From Betaproteobacteria bacterium (GTDB lineage: Bacteria > Pseudomonadota > Gammaproteobacteria > Burkholderiales > Usitatibacteraceae): 64,000 nucleotides of DNA. The stretch covers positions 372,001 through 436,000 of the forward strand of contig JADJMI010000027.1 of the NCBI GenBank assembly GCA_016709665.1, written 5' to 3'. The position numbers and the translations under genes were made by a program. Within the stretch, counting starts at the first letter, position 1, and each line of letters opens with the position of its first letter. This document shows positions 23,893-35,083 of this stretch, piece after piece. A model generated the notes under the pieces. That model was given only the letters and a program-made list of their open reading frames with translations. It did no database searches and was not told the DNA's origin.

Positions 23893-25854
23893 TCACGAAG
23901 CGGCCCAGCCAGGCGAAGAACTCCCGTACCAGAGCCGGGAGTTCTGGGGCTTGAGGATCCAGTGGTTCTCATCCGGGAAGAATACGAGCCGTGCCGGAAC
24001 GCCCTTCGCCTTGAGGGTGTTGTAGTACGCGAGCCCCTGGCCGTCCGGCACGCGGAAATCCTCGCGGCCGTGAATCACCAGCGTGGGGGTCTTCATCCGC
24101 TTCACGAAGGCGAGCGGGTTCTGCGAAGCGACGCGCTTCGGGTCGTCCCAGTACCAGGCGCCCAGTTCCTTCGGGAGCCAGTACCAGACGTCGCCCGCGA
24201 ACATCGACACCCAGTCGAAGCAGCCTGCGTGGCACACGTAGGCCTTGTAGCGATCCGTGTGGCCGTTCATCCAGGCGACCATGTATCCGCCGTAACTGCC
24301 GCCGGCGGCCAGCAGCCGCTTCGGGTCGATCCAGCCCTTCTTCAACAGGAAATCCGTGCCCGCCTCGACGTCGGCGAATTCGCGGCGGCCCCAGTCGCAG
24401 TCGATGGACTCGATGAAGCGCTGCCCGAAAGACGATGAGCCGTGGTAGTTCACGCACGCCACCACGTAGCCCTGCGCGGCGAGCGCCTGGTTGTTCCAGC
24501 GGAAATGGAAGTTGTCGCCCCACATCGAGTGGGGCCCGCCATGGATGTTGTGCAACAGCGGCCAGCGGCGCTTCGGGTCGAAATCGGGCGGGAAAGTCAC
24601 CCACATCTGGACTTTCTCCCCGTTCCACCCGCGGATCTCGTACTCGCGCACCTCGCCGAGCGGGATGCCGGCCATCGTCGCGTCGTTGAACCGGTCGATC
24701 CGCCGCTCCCCGCGCGACGGCGTCACGCAGAACACTTCGGGCGGCGTGCTCATGGTGCTGCGCACGAACGCCACCGCACCGCCGCCCACGCAGAATTCCG
24801 TGACGGTGCCCCCGAGCGCGGCAACCTGCGGCTTCCGGTCCTCGAGATCCCATCGGAAGAGGCTTCGACGGGCGTCGCTTTCGGCCGCGAATACCAGGGA
24901 GCGGGAGCCCGCCTCCCACGCGAGCGGCGCGTCGGCGCTTCGGTCCCAGGTCCACGGCAGGGCCCTGGCCGTCCCGCGCTTGCGGTCGAGGATGGCGATG
25001 CGCGACTCGGCGACGGCGCTGCGGCGCAGGTTGCGGGTGAGGAATGCGAGACAGCGGCCGTCAGGCGAATAGGCGGGACTCTCGTTCGAGAGCTTCGAGC
25101 CGCGCGTGAGCACCCGGAACTTCCGGTCCTTCAGGTCGAGAGCGACCAGTTGGTACTCGTGGTCGAAGCGCTTCTCGGGCGCCGGGTCGAAGGTGAAGGC
25201 GATCTCGCGGCCATCGGGGGAAATGTCGTAGTGATGGCCTTCGGGGTCCGCGCAGGGCAGCTCGTAGGGCGTGCCGGCGAACAGGTCCGTGATTCGCTCG
25301 CCGGTGATGTCCGCGATGAAAAGCCGGGGCACGCGGCCGTCGCTCAGCCAGTGGTCCCAGTAGCGATAGGTCGCGTGTTCCACGACGTGCGCTTTCACCT
25401 TCGAATCCTTCGCCTCGCGCATGCGGTCGGTGAGGTCCTGCCAGCCGCGCGCCTCGGGCCATACCCAGGAGATGAAGGCGATGCGGCGCGAATCCGGGAA
25501 CCACTTGATGCCCGCCACTCCCGTGGGCATGCGCGTCACGCGCCGGGCCTCGCCGCCGTCGGGTGCGATCACCCAGAGCTGCGGCTCCTCGTCCCCGGCG
25601 CGCTTCGCGACGAATGCGATGTGCCGGCCGTCCGGCGACCACTGCGGCGAGGCGTCCTTCTCGCCGGCCTGCGTGAGCGCCCGCGGCTCGCCGCCGAAGG
25701 TCGACAGGAGCCATAGCTTCGAGGCGCCCTTGTTCTCCTCCATGTCGAACGTCGTGACAGAGAGGCACACCTGCGAGCCGTCGGGGGAAAGCGTCGGCTG
25801 GGCGGGGCGCGCGATGCGCCAGAGGTCCTCGACTTGCAGCAGGCGCTTCGGCAT
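23893..25854 (-). CDS. S9-family prolyl oligopeptidase (acylaminoacyl-peptidase type), C-terminus frameshifted
   Basis: 653 residues as read. An N-terminal seven-blade propeller carries SPDG repeats (LSPDGSQV, WSPDGRHI, ISPDGREI, YSPDGRCL). The C-terminal hydrolase domain has Ser in GGSYGGYM, Asp in HGREDFRVP and His in DENHWI. No signal peptide, so probably cytosolic. The end LWYGSSSPGWAAS is not family-like; adding one C between 23925 and 23926 gives LWYREFFAWLGRFVKPGAGK and a stop at 23867, the usual ending (662 residues). The catalytic triad precedes the shift. Such enzymes trim N-terminal or acylated residues from short peptides. Confidence 0.9.
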   Translation of the reverse strand: MPKRLLQVEDLWRIARPAQPTLSPDGSQVCLSVTTFDMEENKGASKLWLLSTFGGEPRALTQAGEKDASPQWSPDGRHIAFVAKRAGDEEPQLWVIAPDGGEARRVTRMPTGVAGIKWFPDSRRIAFISWVWPEARGWQDLTDRMREAKDSKVKAHVVEHATYRYWDHWLSDGRVPRLFIADITGERITDLFAGTPYELPCADPEGHHYDISPDGREIAFTFDPAPEKRFDHEYQLVALDLKDRKFRVLTRGSKLSNESPAYSPDGRCLAFLTRNLRRSAVAESRIAILDRKRGTARALPWTWDRSADAPLAWEAGSRSLVFAAESDARRSLFRWDLEDRKPQVAALGGTVTEFCVGGGAVAFVRSTMSTPPEVFCVTPSRGERRIDRFNDATMAGIPLGEVREYEIRGWNGEKVQMWVTFPPDFDPKRRWPLLHNIHGGPHSMWGDNFHFRWNNQALAAQGYVVACVNYHGSSSFGQRFIESIDCDWGRREFADVEAGTDFLLKKGWIDPKRLLAAGGSYGGYMVAWMNGHTDRYKAYVCHAGCFDWVSMFAGDVWYWLPKELGAWYWDDPKRVASQNPLAFVKRMKTPTLVIHGREDFRVPDGQGLAYYNTLKAKGVPARLVFFPDENHWILKPQNSRLWYGSSSPGWAAS

Positions 25855-25953
25855 GGTCGATCCGTTCGTTTCGATGTCGGCGATTGTACCGCCGCGGCCG
25901 GAGCCGCCGACGCGCTAGAATTGCGGGGCACCGATTCCTGGATTCCCAGCGCC

Positions 25954-26301
25954 ATGAAAGCCTTCGCGACACCCCTCGTCCTCCTCCTCGCCTTGCTGGC
26001 GGTCCCGGCCATCGGCCAGCACACCTTCGACTGCGCGAAGCGCTCCGGCGTCGAGAAGGCCCGGTGCGAGCGCCACGAATCGATGTTCGCGAAATGCGGT
26101 TCGCTCAAGGGCGACGAACATCACGCCTGCGATCGCGAATACCTGCTCGCCAATCCGCTCAAGTGCGACCGCCAGCCGGGCGAGGAAGCCGCGCGGTGCG
26201 GGAAGGAGGTCGCCGCGTTCAAGACCTGCCAGCCGCAGCCCGGACGCGAGTTCATGCGCTGCGTGCGCCAATCGACGGGCGAGAGCCCGATGGGACACTG
26301 A
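25954..26301 (+). CDS. Small cysteine-rich secreted protein, unknown function
   Basis: 115 residues from ATG 25954. A signal peptide (MKAFATPLVLLLALLAVPAI) is followed by a charged mature part with eight cysteines at regular spacing: FDCAKRS, ARCERHE, AKCGSLK, HACDREY, LKCDRQP, ARCGKEV, KTCQPQ and MRCVRQ. Even number and export suggest disulfides; a metal site cannot be excluded. No family recognised. It ends 2 bases before gcdH, so the two genes appear co-transcribed, an odd pairing of a periplasmic protein with a cytosolic dehydrogenase. Confidence 0.72.
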   Translation: MKAFATPLVLLLALLAVPAIGQHTFDCAKRSGVEKARCERHESMFAKCGSLKGDEHHACDREYLLANPLKCDRQPGEEAARCGKEVAAFKTCQPQPGREFMRCVRQSTGESPMGH

Positions 26302-26303
26302 CC

Positions 26304-27486
26304 ATGAAGCAAGACGACCTCAAGCCCAAGTTCCGCTGGGACGACGCCCTCCTCCTCGACGAGCAACTCACGGAGGAGGAACGCATGGTGCGCGACAGCG
26401 CGCGCGACTACTGCCAGGAAAGGCTGCAACCGCGCGTCCTGGAGGCCAACCGCCACGAGCGCTTCGATCGCGAGATCCTGAACGAGATGGGCGGGCTGGG
26501 GTTCCTCGGCTCCACGATCGACGGCTACGGCTGCGCCGGCGTGAATCACGTGTGCTACGGGCTCATCGCGCGCGAGGTCGAGCGGGTCGATTCCGGCTAT
26601 CGGTCCACCATGAGCGTGCAATCGTCCCTCGTGATGCATCCGATCCACGCCTACGGAACCGAGGCACAGCGCGAGCGTTGGCTGCCGCGGCTCGCCACGG
26701 GCGAGATCGTGGGGTGCTTCGGCCTCACCGAGCCGGACCACGGCTCCGATCCGGGCAGCATGGTCACCCGTGCGCGCGCGGCGGACGGCGGCTACCGCCT
26801 CTCCGGCGCCAAGATGTGGATCACGAATTCACCCATCGCGGATCTCTTCGTGATCTGGGCCAAGGACGACGCCGGCGATATCCGCGGCTTCCTGCTCGAG
26901 AAGGGCATGAAAGGGCTATCGGCCCCAGATCGAAGGCAAGTTCAGCCTGCGGGCCTCCGTCACCGGCGAGGTGGTCATGGACGACGTGTTCGTCCCGTCG
27001 GAAAACCTGCTGCCGAACGTGAAGGGCCTCAAGGGCCCGTTCGGCTGCCTCAACAAGGCGCGGTACGGGATTTCCTGGGGCGCCCTCGGCGCGGCGGAGT
27101 TCTGCTGGCACGCGGCGCGCCGGTACACGCTCGACCGGCAGCAGTTCGGCCGCCCGCTCGCGGCCAACCAGCTCATCCAGAAGAAGCTCGCGGACATGCA
27201 GACGGAGATCACGCTCGGCCTCCAGGCGGTCCTGCGCGTGGCACGCCTGCTCGACGAGGGCCGCGCCACGCCGGAAATGATCTCGCTCGTGAAGCGCAAT
27301 TCCTGCGGCAAGTCGCTGGACATCGCGCGGGTGTCGCGCGACATGCACGGCGGCAACGGGGTGGCGGACGAGTACCACGTCATCCGGCACGTGATGAACC
27401 TCGAGGCGGTGAACACCTACGAGGGCACGCACGACGTGCACGCCCTCATCCTCGGGCGCGCCCAGACGGGCATCGCGGCGTTCTAG
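26304..27486 (+). pseudogene. gcdH: Glutaryl-CoA dehydrogenase, frameshifted
   Basis: The N-terminal part (MKQDDLKPKFRWDDALLLDE, CFGLTEPDHGSDPGSM, AKMWITNSPIADLFVIWAKD) runs to EKGMKGLSAP. The reading then resumes one base on as QIEGKFSLRASVTGEVVMDD through FGRPLAANQLIQKKLADMQ to the catalytic Glu in NTYEGTHDVHALILGRAQTG. Family alignment (GLSAP-x-IEGKF) suggests two C's are missing from the run at 26923-26926, which would give 394 residues. GcdH oxidatively decarboxylates glutaryl-CoA to crotonyl-CoA with FAD in lysine, tryptophan and aromatic breakdown. The indel sits in a homopolymer, so a read error is a strong possibility. Confidence 0.9.
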
Positions 27487-27495
27487 CCCGCGGGG

Positions 27496-27936
27496 CTAGT
27501 GCACGTCCTCGCCGAGCGCGAGCGCCGGCGGCAGTGCGACGGCGGGCACGCCTTCCTCTTCCAGGGCCTGCGCTTCCTCGGTCGTCACGCGTCCGCGGAT
27601 GCCACGGTGCGATTCCTCCCCATAGTGCATCCGCCGCGCGACTTCCGGAAAGCGCCGCCCGACATTCTCGGTGTTGGCGAGCAGGAAGGCTTTCATCGCC
27701 GACATCACGTTCGCGACCGGGGTGCCCTCGCGCCCATCGGGCTTGACGCTCGCCTGCGCGACGTCGCCGCGGCCGGTGTTCACGTAGGGGGCCGAAGGCA
27801 GCTTGCCCACAGATCGGTCGTCGCAGGCCGGGCACGCGACCCGGCCCGACGCGCGCTGCGCGGCATAGGCCTCGGCCGAGGCGAACCAGCCCTCGAAGCG
27901 ATGCCCGTTCGAGCAGTGCAGGCTGTAGACGATCAT
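27496..27936 (-). CDS. DUF1178 family zinc-ribbon-like protein
   Basis: 146 residues from ATG 27936 (MIVYSLHCSNGHRFEGWFAS). Cysteines in LHCSNGH and VACPACDDRSV form a zinc-ribbon-like pair, followed by SAPYVNTG and the conserved end HYGEESHRGIRGRVTTEEAQ. DUF1178 proteins are small cytosolic proteins of unknown function found across Alpha- and Betaproteobacteria. It follows the malonyl-CoA decarboxylase stop by 31 bases on the same strand and may be the last gene of that transcript. It converges on gcdH. Confidence 0.88.
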   Translation of the reverse strand: MIVYSLHCSNGHRFEGWFASAEAYAAQRASGRVACPACDDRSVGKLPSAPYVNTGRGDVAQASVKPDGREGTPVANVMSAMKAFLLANTENVGRRFPEVARRMHYGEESHRGIRGRVTTEEAQALEEEGVPAVALPPALALGEDVH

Positions 27937-27967
27937 GGATCGGAAATGGGGTCCGGCCCGACGGTTT

Positions 27968-29282
27968 TCAATGCGGGCCGGGCTCCTCGCCCAGAAGCGC
28001 CCTCGCCTCCTTCGCCTGTCGCTCCACGGCCGAGGAGGCGGCGACCACATGCCGGCGCATGTAGCTTTCGTGATTGCGTTCCACGTGGCCCAGCGCGTAC
28101 CCGTAGTTCACCATGACACCCAGCGACTGGCGCAGGCCCTTGGCGGAGGGGTCCGCCCGGGAGTTCACCCGTTCGAGGCGCGCACCGTTTCCGAGATGAA
28201 AGCGAGCCACCGGATCGCGGGCCTGCCCGCGGTCCCATTCTCGCGTGAGGTAATGGGCGGTGAGCGCCGATAGCATCTCGTCGTTTCCGGGTCCGGGCGG
28301 CGGCGCGCCGGGCTCGAGAAGCGGCAGGAGCGCCGCGAGTGCCGGACGGCGCGCGGCGCGCTCCGAAAGCCACGCGCGGAATCCGGGCACGGGCGACAAG
28401 GTGACGAACTGCTTGAGGTTGGGCAACTCCGCCTGCAGGTCCTCGGCCACCTGCTTGATGAGGAAGTTGCCGAAGGAAATGCCGCGGAGTCCGGGCTGGC
28501 AGCTCGTGATCGAGTAGAAGACGGCGCAACGGGCGCGCCGCGGGTCGCCGACCGCGCTTTCCAGGGCCAGGATGGGCGTCACCGCATCGGGCATCTGGTC
28601 CACGAAGGCGACCTCGACGAACACCAGCGGTTCGCCCGGCAGCGCCGGGTGGAAGAAGGCGAAGCAGCGCCGGTCGCGCTCCAGCCGGCGCTTCAGGTCC
28701 GGGAAGCCCCGGATCTCGTGCACCGGCCTCGTAGGTGATGAGCTTCTCCAGCACGGCGGCGGGCGTGTTCCAGTCGATCCGCCGAAGTTCGAGAAAGCCG
28801 CGGTTGAACCACGACCCGAACAGGTGCGTGAGATCGGCGTCCACGGATTCGAGGTGCGGATGGGCCACGAGGCGCTCGAGCAGGCGGCTTCGCAGTCCCA
28901 CCAGTGTCGCGGTGCCGCCGCCGGCGCTGTTCATGCGCCGGAAGACTTCCTGGCGCGGCGGCTCCGAGACGCGCAGCAGGTGCGCGAGCGTGTCGGGCGA
29001 AGGCTCCTCGAGGTAGCGCGACGCGGCGGCGAAGACGAGGTCCGGGTCGGGGGAGAACTCGCTCGCCAGCCGGTCGAAGAGAAGCGCGCGCCCGGATTCC
29101 TCGAGGCCGTTGTAGAGCGCCACGGCGCGCCGGGCCATGACGGCGCCCGTGGATTCGCCCCGCTCCGTGACGAGGGTGTGGAGCAGCTTCACCAGGCGGA
29201 CCGCGCGCCGCTCGTCGCGGCCGCGGGTGGCATCGGCGAACGTGCCGAGCAGGCGATCCACCACGGCGCGGGCGTTCGGCAT
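27968..29282 (-). pseudogene. Malonyl-CoA decarboxylase, frameshifted
   Basis: The N-terminal helical half (MPNARAVVDRLLGTF to LEKLITYEA) and the catalytic half (VHEIRGFPDLKRRLERDRRC to the end) lie in frames one base apart. Dropping one C from the CC at 28723-28724 on the plus strand rejoins ITYEA-VHEIRGF and gives 437 residues, normal for the family. Catalytic segments SITSCQPGLRGISFGNFLIK, FVTLSPVPGFRAWL and the His in VNYGYALGHVERNHESYM are intact. The enzyme turns malonyl-CoA into acetyl-CoA and CO2. Its ATG lies one base after the matB stop, so coupling is tight. Confidence 0.9.
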
Positions 29283-29283
29283 G

Positions 29284-30804
<1,521 letters not shown>

Positions 30805-30811
30805 GGTCCGT

Positions 30812-32062
30812 TCAGGGCACGAGCCCCAGTTTCAGTTCTTCGTCCGCGAGGCCCGCGCGGTGATAGTCGTCGAACGCCGCGCGCCGGTCGTCGCTCTCGC
30901 CCAGAATGCTCGCCACCGCGCTGCCGGGCAACACCTGGATGTCGGCCGCCCCGTAGACCGTGCGCACGCGCGATGCCGGCGAAGCGAGGGCCACGTAGAC
31001 GCTTCCGCCCGCGCGTCCGAGGACCGTGAGCTCGATCTTCGTGCCGCGCAGAGCAAGTGCGGCGAGCGCGGCGCCCATGTCCACGATGTATTCGGACAGG
31101 ACGACTTTCTCGTCGTCGAGGCGGGGCGCATGGGATTCGCAGTCGAGAAACAACTCGAGCCGAGGCGGTGGATTTCGTGCGAGTTGCCAGGCGGCCTGGG
31201 CGAAGTGCCACGCGCGTTCGGCGCCGACGGTGGTCCGGCCGACCAGGCCCAGCACCGGCACGCGCTCGCCGCCGCGCGTGACCCGGCCCGTGTAGAGGCC
31301 CGATGCGTCGTGGACTTCGTAGTCCCCGGCGTAGAGCTTCTCGAGATCCTTGCGCCGCACCGGCTCGGCGGCACGTTGCGATTCCGCTTCCGGCAGCCGT
31401 GCCTTGAGCGCGACGTGCCGATGGTGGAGCGTCGTCCAGGGCTTGGCCACCGGCGCGAGGGCTTCCCGCAACCACGCGGCCAGGTCGAACCCGGGCGCCC
31501 AGGCCGCATTGGCCGGCGACTGCTTTCCGCGCGAAACGGCGCCCAGCGTGGATTCGGCCATGGCGCGGAACATCCCGTCCAGCGCGCTTACCCCCGCGGC
31601 CTGGGCCAGGATGGCCGGACCCGACATCGACAGCTGCGAATGGGGCGCGAAAAGGCGGCGGGAGGCGACGTGAGCCAACAGGCTCGCCCCGCCGTAGCAA
31701 TTGCGGCCGAGCACCGCGGCCATCGGAACCCCGGTGCCGGAAGCGGCGAGTCCGGCGGCGAACAACCGGCGGAAGGCACCGAGGGCCTGGAGAGCCTCGG
31801 AGACTCGCGCCCCGGCCGAGTCGAGATAGAGGACGACGGGCGATTTCGATCGCGACGCGGCCTGCAGGAACGTCTCGAGGGCCGAGGCTTCGGCCTGCCC
31901 GAGTGACCCGCTCGCGATGCGGTTCTCCACGATCGCGAGGCCGAAATCGAGATCGCCCGCGCGTCCGCGCCCCAGCGTGAGGTTGCCGATGGCGTTGGCC
32001 TCGGGCGCGAACTTGGCCGTGCTGCGGAGCGCGTCGAGCAGGTTCGGCGCGGTGGCGCTCAT
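30812..32062 (-). CDS. Carboxyltransferase-domain protein resembling fused malonate decarboxylase beta and gamma subunits
   Basis: 416 residues from ATG 32062, overlapping the preceding stop by ATGA. The N-terminal half has the crotonase-like carboxyltransferase core (KSPVVLYLDSAGARVSEALQ, SGTGVPMAAVLGRNCYGGAS, LFAPHSQLSMSGPAILAQAA) as in MdcD. The second half (KIELTVLGRAGGSVYVALAS, VYGAADIQVLPGSAVASILG) is like MdcE. The MdcA transferase, MdcC carrier and MdcB/G/H maturation proteins are not in the window, so a complete biotin-independent malonate decarboxylase cannot form from these genes. Acting on malonyl-CoA with matB and the decarboxylase is inference. Confidence 0.72.
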   Translation of the reverse strand: MSATAPNLLDALRSTAKFAPEANAIGNLTLGRGRAGDLDFGLAIVENRIASGSLGQAEASALETFLQAASRSKSPVVLYLDSAGARVSEALQALGAFRRLFAAGLAASGTGVPMAAVLGRNCYGGASLLAHVASRRLFAPHSQLSMSGPAILAQAAGVSALDGMFRAMAESTLGAVSRGKQSPANAAWAPGFDLAAWLREALAPVAKPWTTLHHRHVALKARLPEAESQRAAEPVRRKDLEKLYAGDYEVHDASGLYTGRVTRGGERVPVLGLVGRTTVGAERAWHFAQAAWQLARNPPPRLELFLDCESHAPRLDDEKVVLSEYIVDMGAALAALALRGTKIELTVLGRAGGSVYVALASPASRVRTVYGAADIQVLPGSAVASILGESDDRRAAFDDYHRAGLADEELKLGLVP

Positions 32063-34965
32063 GGGATCGCCGCGAGCGCGTCGGCCAAGGCGACCGCCGG
32101 ATGGATGGCCGCACGCCCTGCCCCATGCGAGATCTGGCCGCGGCAACTCGTTCCCGCCGCAACCACGACGGTGCCGGCCGACGCCCGGCGAACCGCGGGC
32201 AGCAACGACAGTTCGGCCATGGCCATCGACTCGTCGTAATGCTCGTGGCCGAACGAGCCCGCCATGCCGCAGCAGCCCGATTCGATGGCCGACACGCGGG
32301 CACCCGGAACGGCGCGCAAGGCGGCAAGCGTGTCCCCGAACGTATCGAAGGCCTTCTGGTGGCAGTGACCATGAACGAGGAACTCCGGCATTCCCTCCGG
32401 TTTCCAGCGTCGCGGATCCATCGCCGCGAGGTGCCGTGCCGCGAAGCTCTCGAAAGGCATGGCGAGTTCCGCCAGCGCCTTCGCGCGGGAGTCCCCGGGG
32501 AAAAGCCCGAGGAATTCGTCCTTCAGGGTGAAGAGGCACGAGGGCTCGAGGCCCACCACCGGCGTGCCGCGCTCGATGTGCGGGGAAAGTGCCTCGAGCA
32601 ATTCCGTCGCCCTCGCGCGGGCCTCGGCCGCCATGCCGGCCGAAAGATAGGTGCGCCCGCAACAAAGCGGCTTGCCACCGGGCGAACGCAACGCGATGAC
32701 GGCGTGGCCCGTCGCCTCGATGACCCGGCGCGCGGCCGTCAGGTTGCCCGGCTCCATCCAGTTGTTGAACGTGTCCGCGAAGAGCACGACGCTCGGCCCC
32801 GTACCCGGCGCGTCGCGCGGCTGGGATCCGAGCCACGAACGCGAAGCGAACGGCGGCAACGGCCGACGGGCATCGAAGCCGGCCACCGATTGGAGCACGG
32901 AGGACGCGCCCGGCAGGCGCGCCAGCGCGTTCGCGACCGGCGCGAACCGCGAAGCCCAGGGCGCGTAGTCCGGCAGATTGCCGACCAGCCTGTCGCGCCA
33001 GCTGAAGCCGTTCGCCTCGCGATCGGCCGCCAGGTGCTCGATCTTGAGTCGCGCCATGTCGACGCCGGTCGGGCACTCCCGCTTGCAGCCCTTGCAGGAA
33101 ACGCAAAGCTCGAACGCCTCGCGCACCGCCTCGCCCGTGAAACCCTGCCCCGCGAGCTGGCCCGAAAGCGCGAGGCGCAACGTGTTGGCGCGGCCCCGGG
33201 TGAGGTGCGCCTCGTCCCGGGTCACCCGGTAGCTCGGGCACATCGTCCCCGCGTCGAACTTGCGGCAATGCCCGTTGTTGTTGCACATCTCGATGGCGCC
33301 CGGCATCCCGCCCCAGGCCGACCAATCGAGCACCGTGGCGGGTTCGACGGCCGCGTAGCCCGGCTTGTAGCGAAAGAGGGAGCGATCGTCCTGCTTGGGC
33401 GCGTTCACGATCTTGCCGGGATTCATGAGCCCCCGGGGGTCGAACCAGCCCTTGATCTCGCCGAGCGCGGCGGTGAGCCGCTCCCCGAAGAAGGGCGCGA
33501 TCCACTCCGACCGAACGATGCCGTCGCCGTGCTCGCCCGAATACGCGCCCTTGTAGCGGCGCACCAGGTCGGCGGCCTCCTCGGCGATGGCGCGCATGCG
33601 GATGGCACCGTCGCCCTTCATGTTGAGCACCGGTCGGACATGCAGGCAGCCGACGGACGCGTGGGCGTAGAAGGTGCCCTCGGTCCCGTGCTTGCGGAAC
33701 ACCTGCGTGAGCTCCGAGGTGTATTCGGCGAGATGCTCGAGGGGCACGGCGCAGTCCTCGATGAAGGACACGGGCTTTCCGTCGCCCTTCATCGACATCA
33801 TGATGTTGAGGCCCGCCTTGCGGATCTCCCAGAGCGCCTTCTGTTCCGCCGCGCCCGGCAGCGCCACGACGGCCCCGGGAAACCCCAGGTCGGCCATGAG
33901 CTCATCGAGGCGGCGCAAGCCGCGCCGTTGCTCGGATTCGTCCTCGCCGGCGAATTCCACGAGCAGGATCGCGTCGGGCTCGCCCCTCACGAAGCGGTCG
34001 ATGGTGGAGGCGAACGCCGGGATCGCCCGCGAGAGGTCGATCATCGTCCTGTCGACGAGTTCCACCGCGCAGGGCCCCAGTTTCACGATGTGCTGGGCCG
34101 CATCCATGGCGTCGTGGAACTTCGGGAAGTGGGCGACGCCGAGCGTCTTGTGCCGGGGGATGTCCGCGAGTTCCAGCGTGATCCGCTCGGTCCAGGCCAG
34201 CGTCCCTTCGCTGCCGACCAGCAGCTTCGCGAGGTTGAGCCCTTCCGGCGAAAGCGCGTCGAGGTTGTAGCCGGCGACGTGCCGAGAGACTCTCGGGAAA
34301 CGCCGCGCGATCTCGTCTTTCTCCCTCTGCCAAAGGGCGACGGCCTTGTCGGCGATGGCGCGGATGGCCGGGCTGGCGATGTCGGCCATCGGTCCGAATC
34401 GCCCCCGGGTGCCATCCGCCAGCCAGCCGTCGATCGCGGTGACGCGATGGACCATGTAGCCGTAGGTGAGCGAACGGGTTCCGCAGGAATTGTTGCCCGC
34501 CATGCCCCCCAGTGTCGCCTGCGCCGCGGTCGACACGTCGACCGGGAACCACAGGCCGTGGGGCTTGAGCGTCGCGTTGAGCGTGTCGAGGACGGTGCCC
34601 GGCTCCACCACGGCCCGCCGGTTGGCGACGTCGATTTCGACGATGTGGTTCAGGTGCTTGCTCGCGTCGATGACCAGGGCCGCCCCGACCGTCTGGCCGC
34701 ATTGCGAGGTGCCCGCCCCGCGCGGCAGGATCGGGACCCCCGCGTCGGCCGCGATCGCGAGGGCCGCGAGGGCGGCATCCATCGTCCGCGGGACGACGAC
34801 GCCCACGGGCTCGATCTGGTAGATGGAAGCGTCGGTCGAATAGCGCCCGCGGCTGGCGGCGTCGAACAGGACATCGCCATCGACTTCGCGACGGAGCCGT
34901 TCGGCCAGGGGGTGCGCGGGGGTCGAGGCGTCTCGGGTGAAACGGATGGCTTGGGTGGAATTCAT
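32059..34965 (-). CDS. FAD-linked oxidase / Fe-S hydroxyacid dehydrogenase (YdiJ-like)
   Basis: 968 residues from ATG 34965. An N-terminal FAD-binding PCMH domain (GVPILPRGAGTSQCGQTVGA, GGMAGNNSCGTRSLTYGYMV) is followed by a GlcD-type C-terminal FAD domain (ASVGCLHVRPVLNMKGDGAI, YSGEHGDGIVRSEW). Then come two cysteine clusters (CNNNGHCRKFDAGTMCPSYR; CVSCKGCKRECPTGVD) and two CCG-type domains ending GCCGMAGSFGHEHYDESMAM. This GlcD-plus-GlcF fusion is the plan of YdiJ-type D-2-hydroxyacid dehydrogenases that reduce quinone. It heads the leftward malonate run. A 2-hydroxy-dicarboxylate is a guess at the substrate. Confidence 0.88.
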   Translation of the reverse strand: MNSTQAIRFTRDASTPAHPLAERLRREVDGDVLFDAASRGRYSTDASIYQIEPVGVVVPRTMDAALAALAIAADAGVPILPRGAGTSQCGQTVGAALVIDASKHLNHIVEIDVANRRAVVEPGTVLDTLNATLKPHGLWFPVDVSTAAQATLGGMAGNNSCGTRSLTYGYMVHRVTAIDGWLADGTRGRFGPMADIASPAIRAIADKAVALWQREKDEIARRFPRVSRHVAGYNLDALSPEGLNLAKLLVGSEGTLAWTERITLELADIPRHKTLGVAHFPKFHDAMDAAQHIVKLGPCAVELVDRTMIDLSRAIPAFASTIDRFVRGEPDAILLVEFAGEDESEQRRGLRRLDELMADLGFPGAVVALPGAAEQKALWEIRKAGLNIMMSMKGDGKPVSFIEDCAVPLEHLAEYTSELTQVFRKHGTEGTFYAHASVGCLHVRPVLNMKGDGAIRMRAIAEEAADLVRRYKGAYSGEHGDGIVRSEWIAPFFGERLTAALGEIKGWFDPRGLMNPGKIVNAPKQDDRSLFRYKPGYAAVEPATVLDWSAWGGMPGAIEMCNNNGHCRKFDAGTMCPSYRVTRDEAHLTRGRANTLRLALSGQLAGQGFTGEAVREAFELCVSCKGCKRECPTGVDMARLKIEHLAADREANGFSWRDRLVGNLPDYAPWASRFAPVANALARLPGASSVLQSVAGFDARRPLPPFASRSWLGSQPRDAPGTGPSVVLFADTFNNWMEPGNLTAARRVIEATGHAVIALRSPGGKPLCCGRTYLSAGMAAEARARATELLEALSPHIERGTPVVGLEPSCLFTLKDEFLGLFPGDSRAKALAELAMPFESFAARHLAAMDPRRWKPEGMPEFLVHGHCHQKAFDTFGDTLAALRAVPGARVSAIESGCCGMAGSFGHEHYDESMAMAELSLLPAVRRASAGTVVVAAGTSCRGQISHGAGRAAIHPAVALADALAAIP

Positions 34966-35083
34966 CAGGGCTTTTACCGCCCGGGCGTTGGATGACGGCG
35001 CGGGGTGCGGCATTATGGGCAGAAAATGCCAGCCGGCCGCAATGACGCGCGCCGGCAACGAGACGAAAGCCTGAGGAGAAGCC

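Noticed and set aside
27446..27835. Open frame overlapping the ends of gcdH and DUF1178
   Set aside because: No motifs, and it overlaps two supported genes in other frames.
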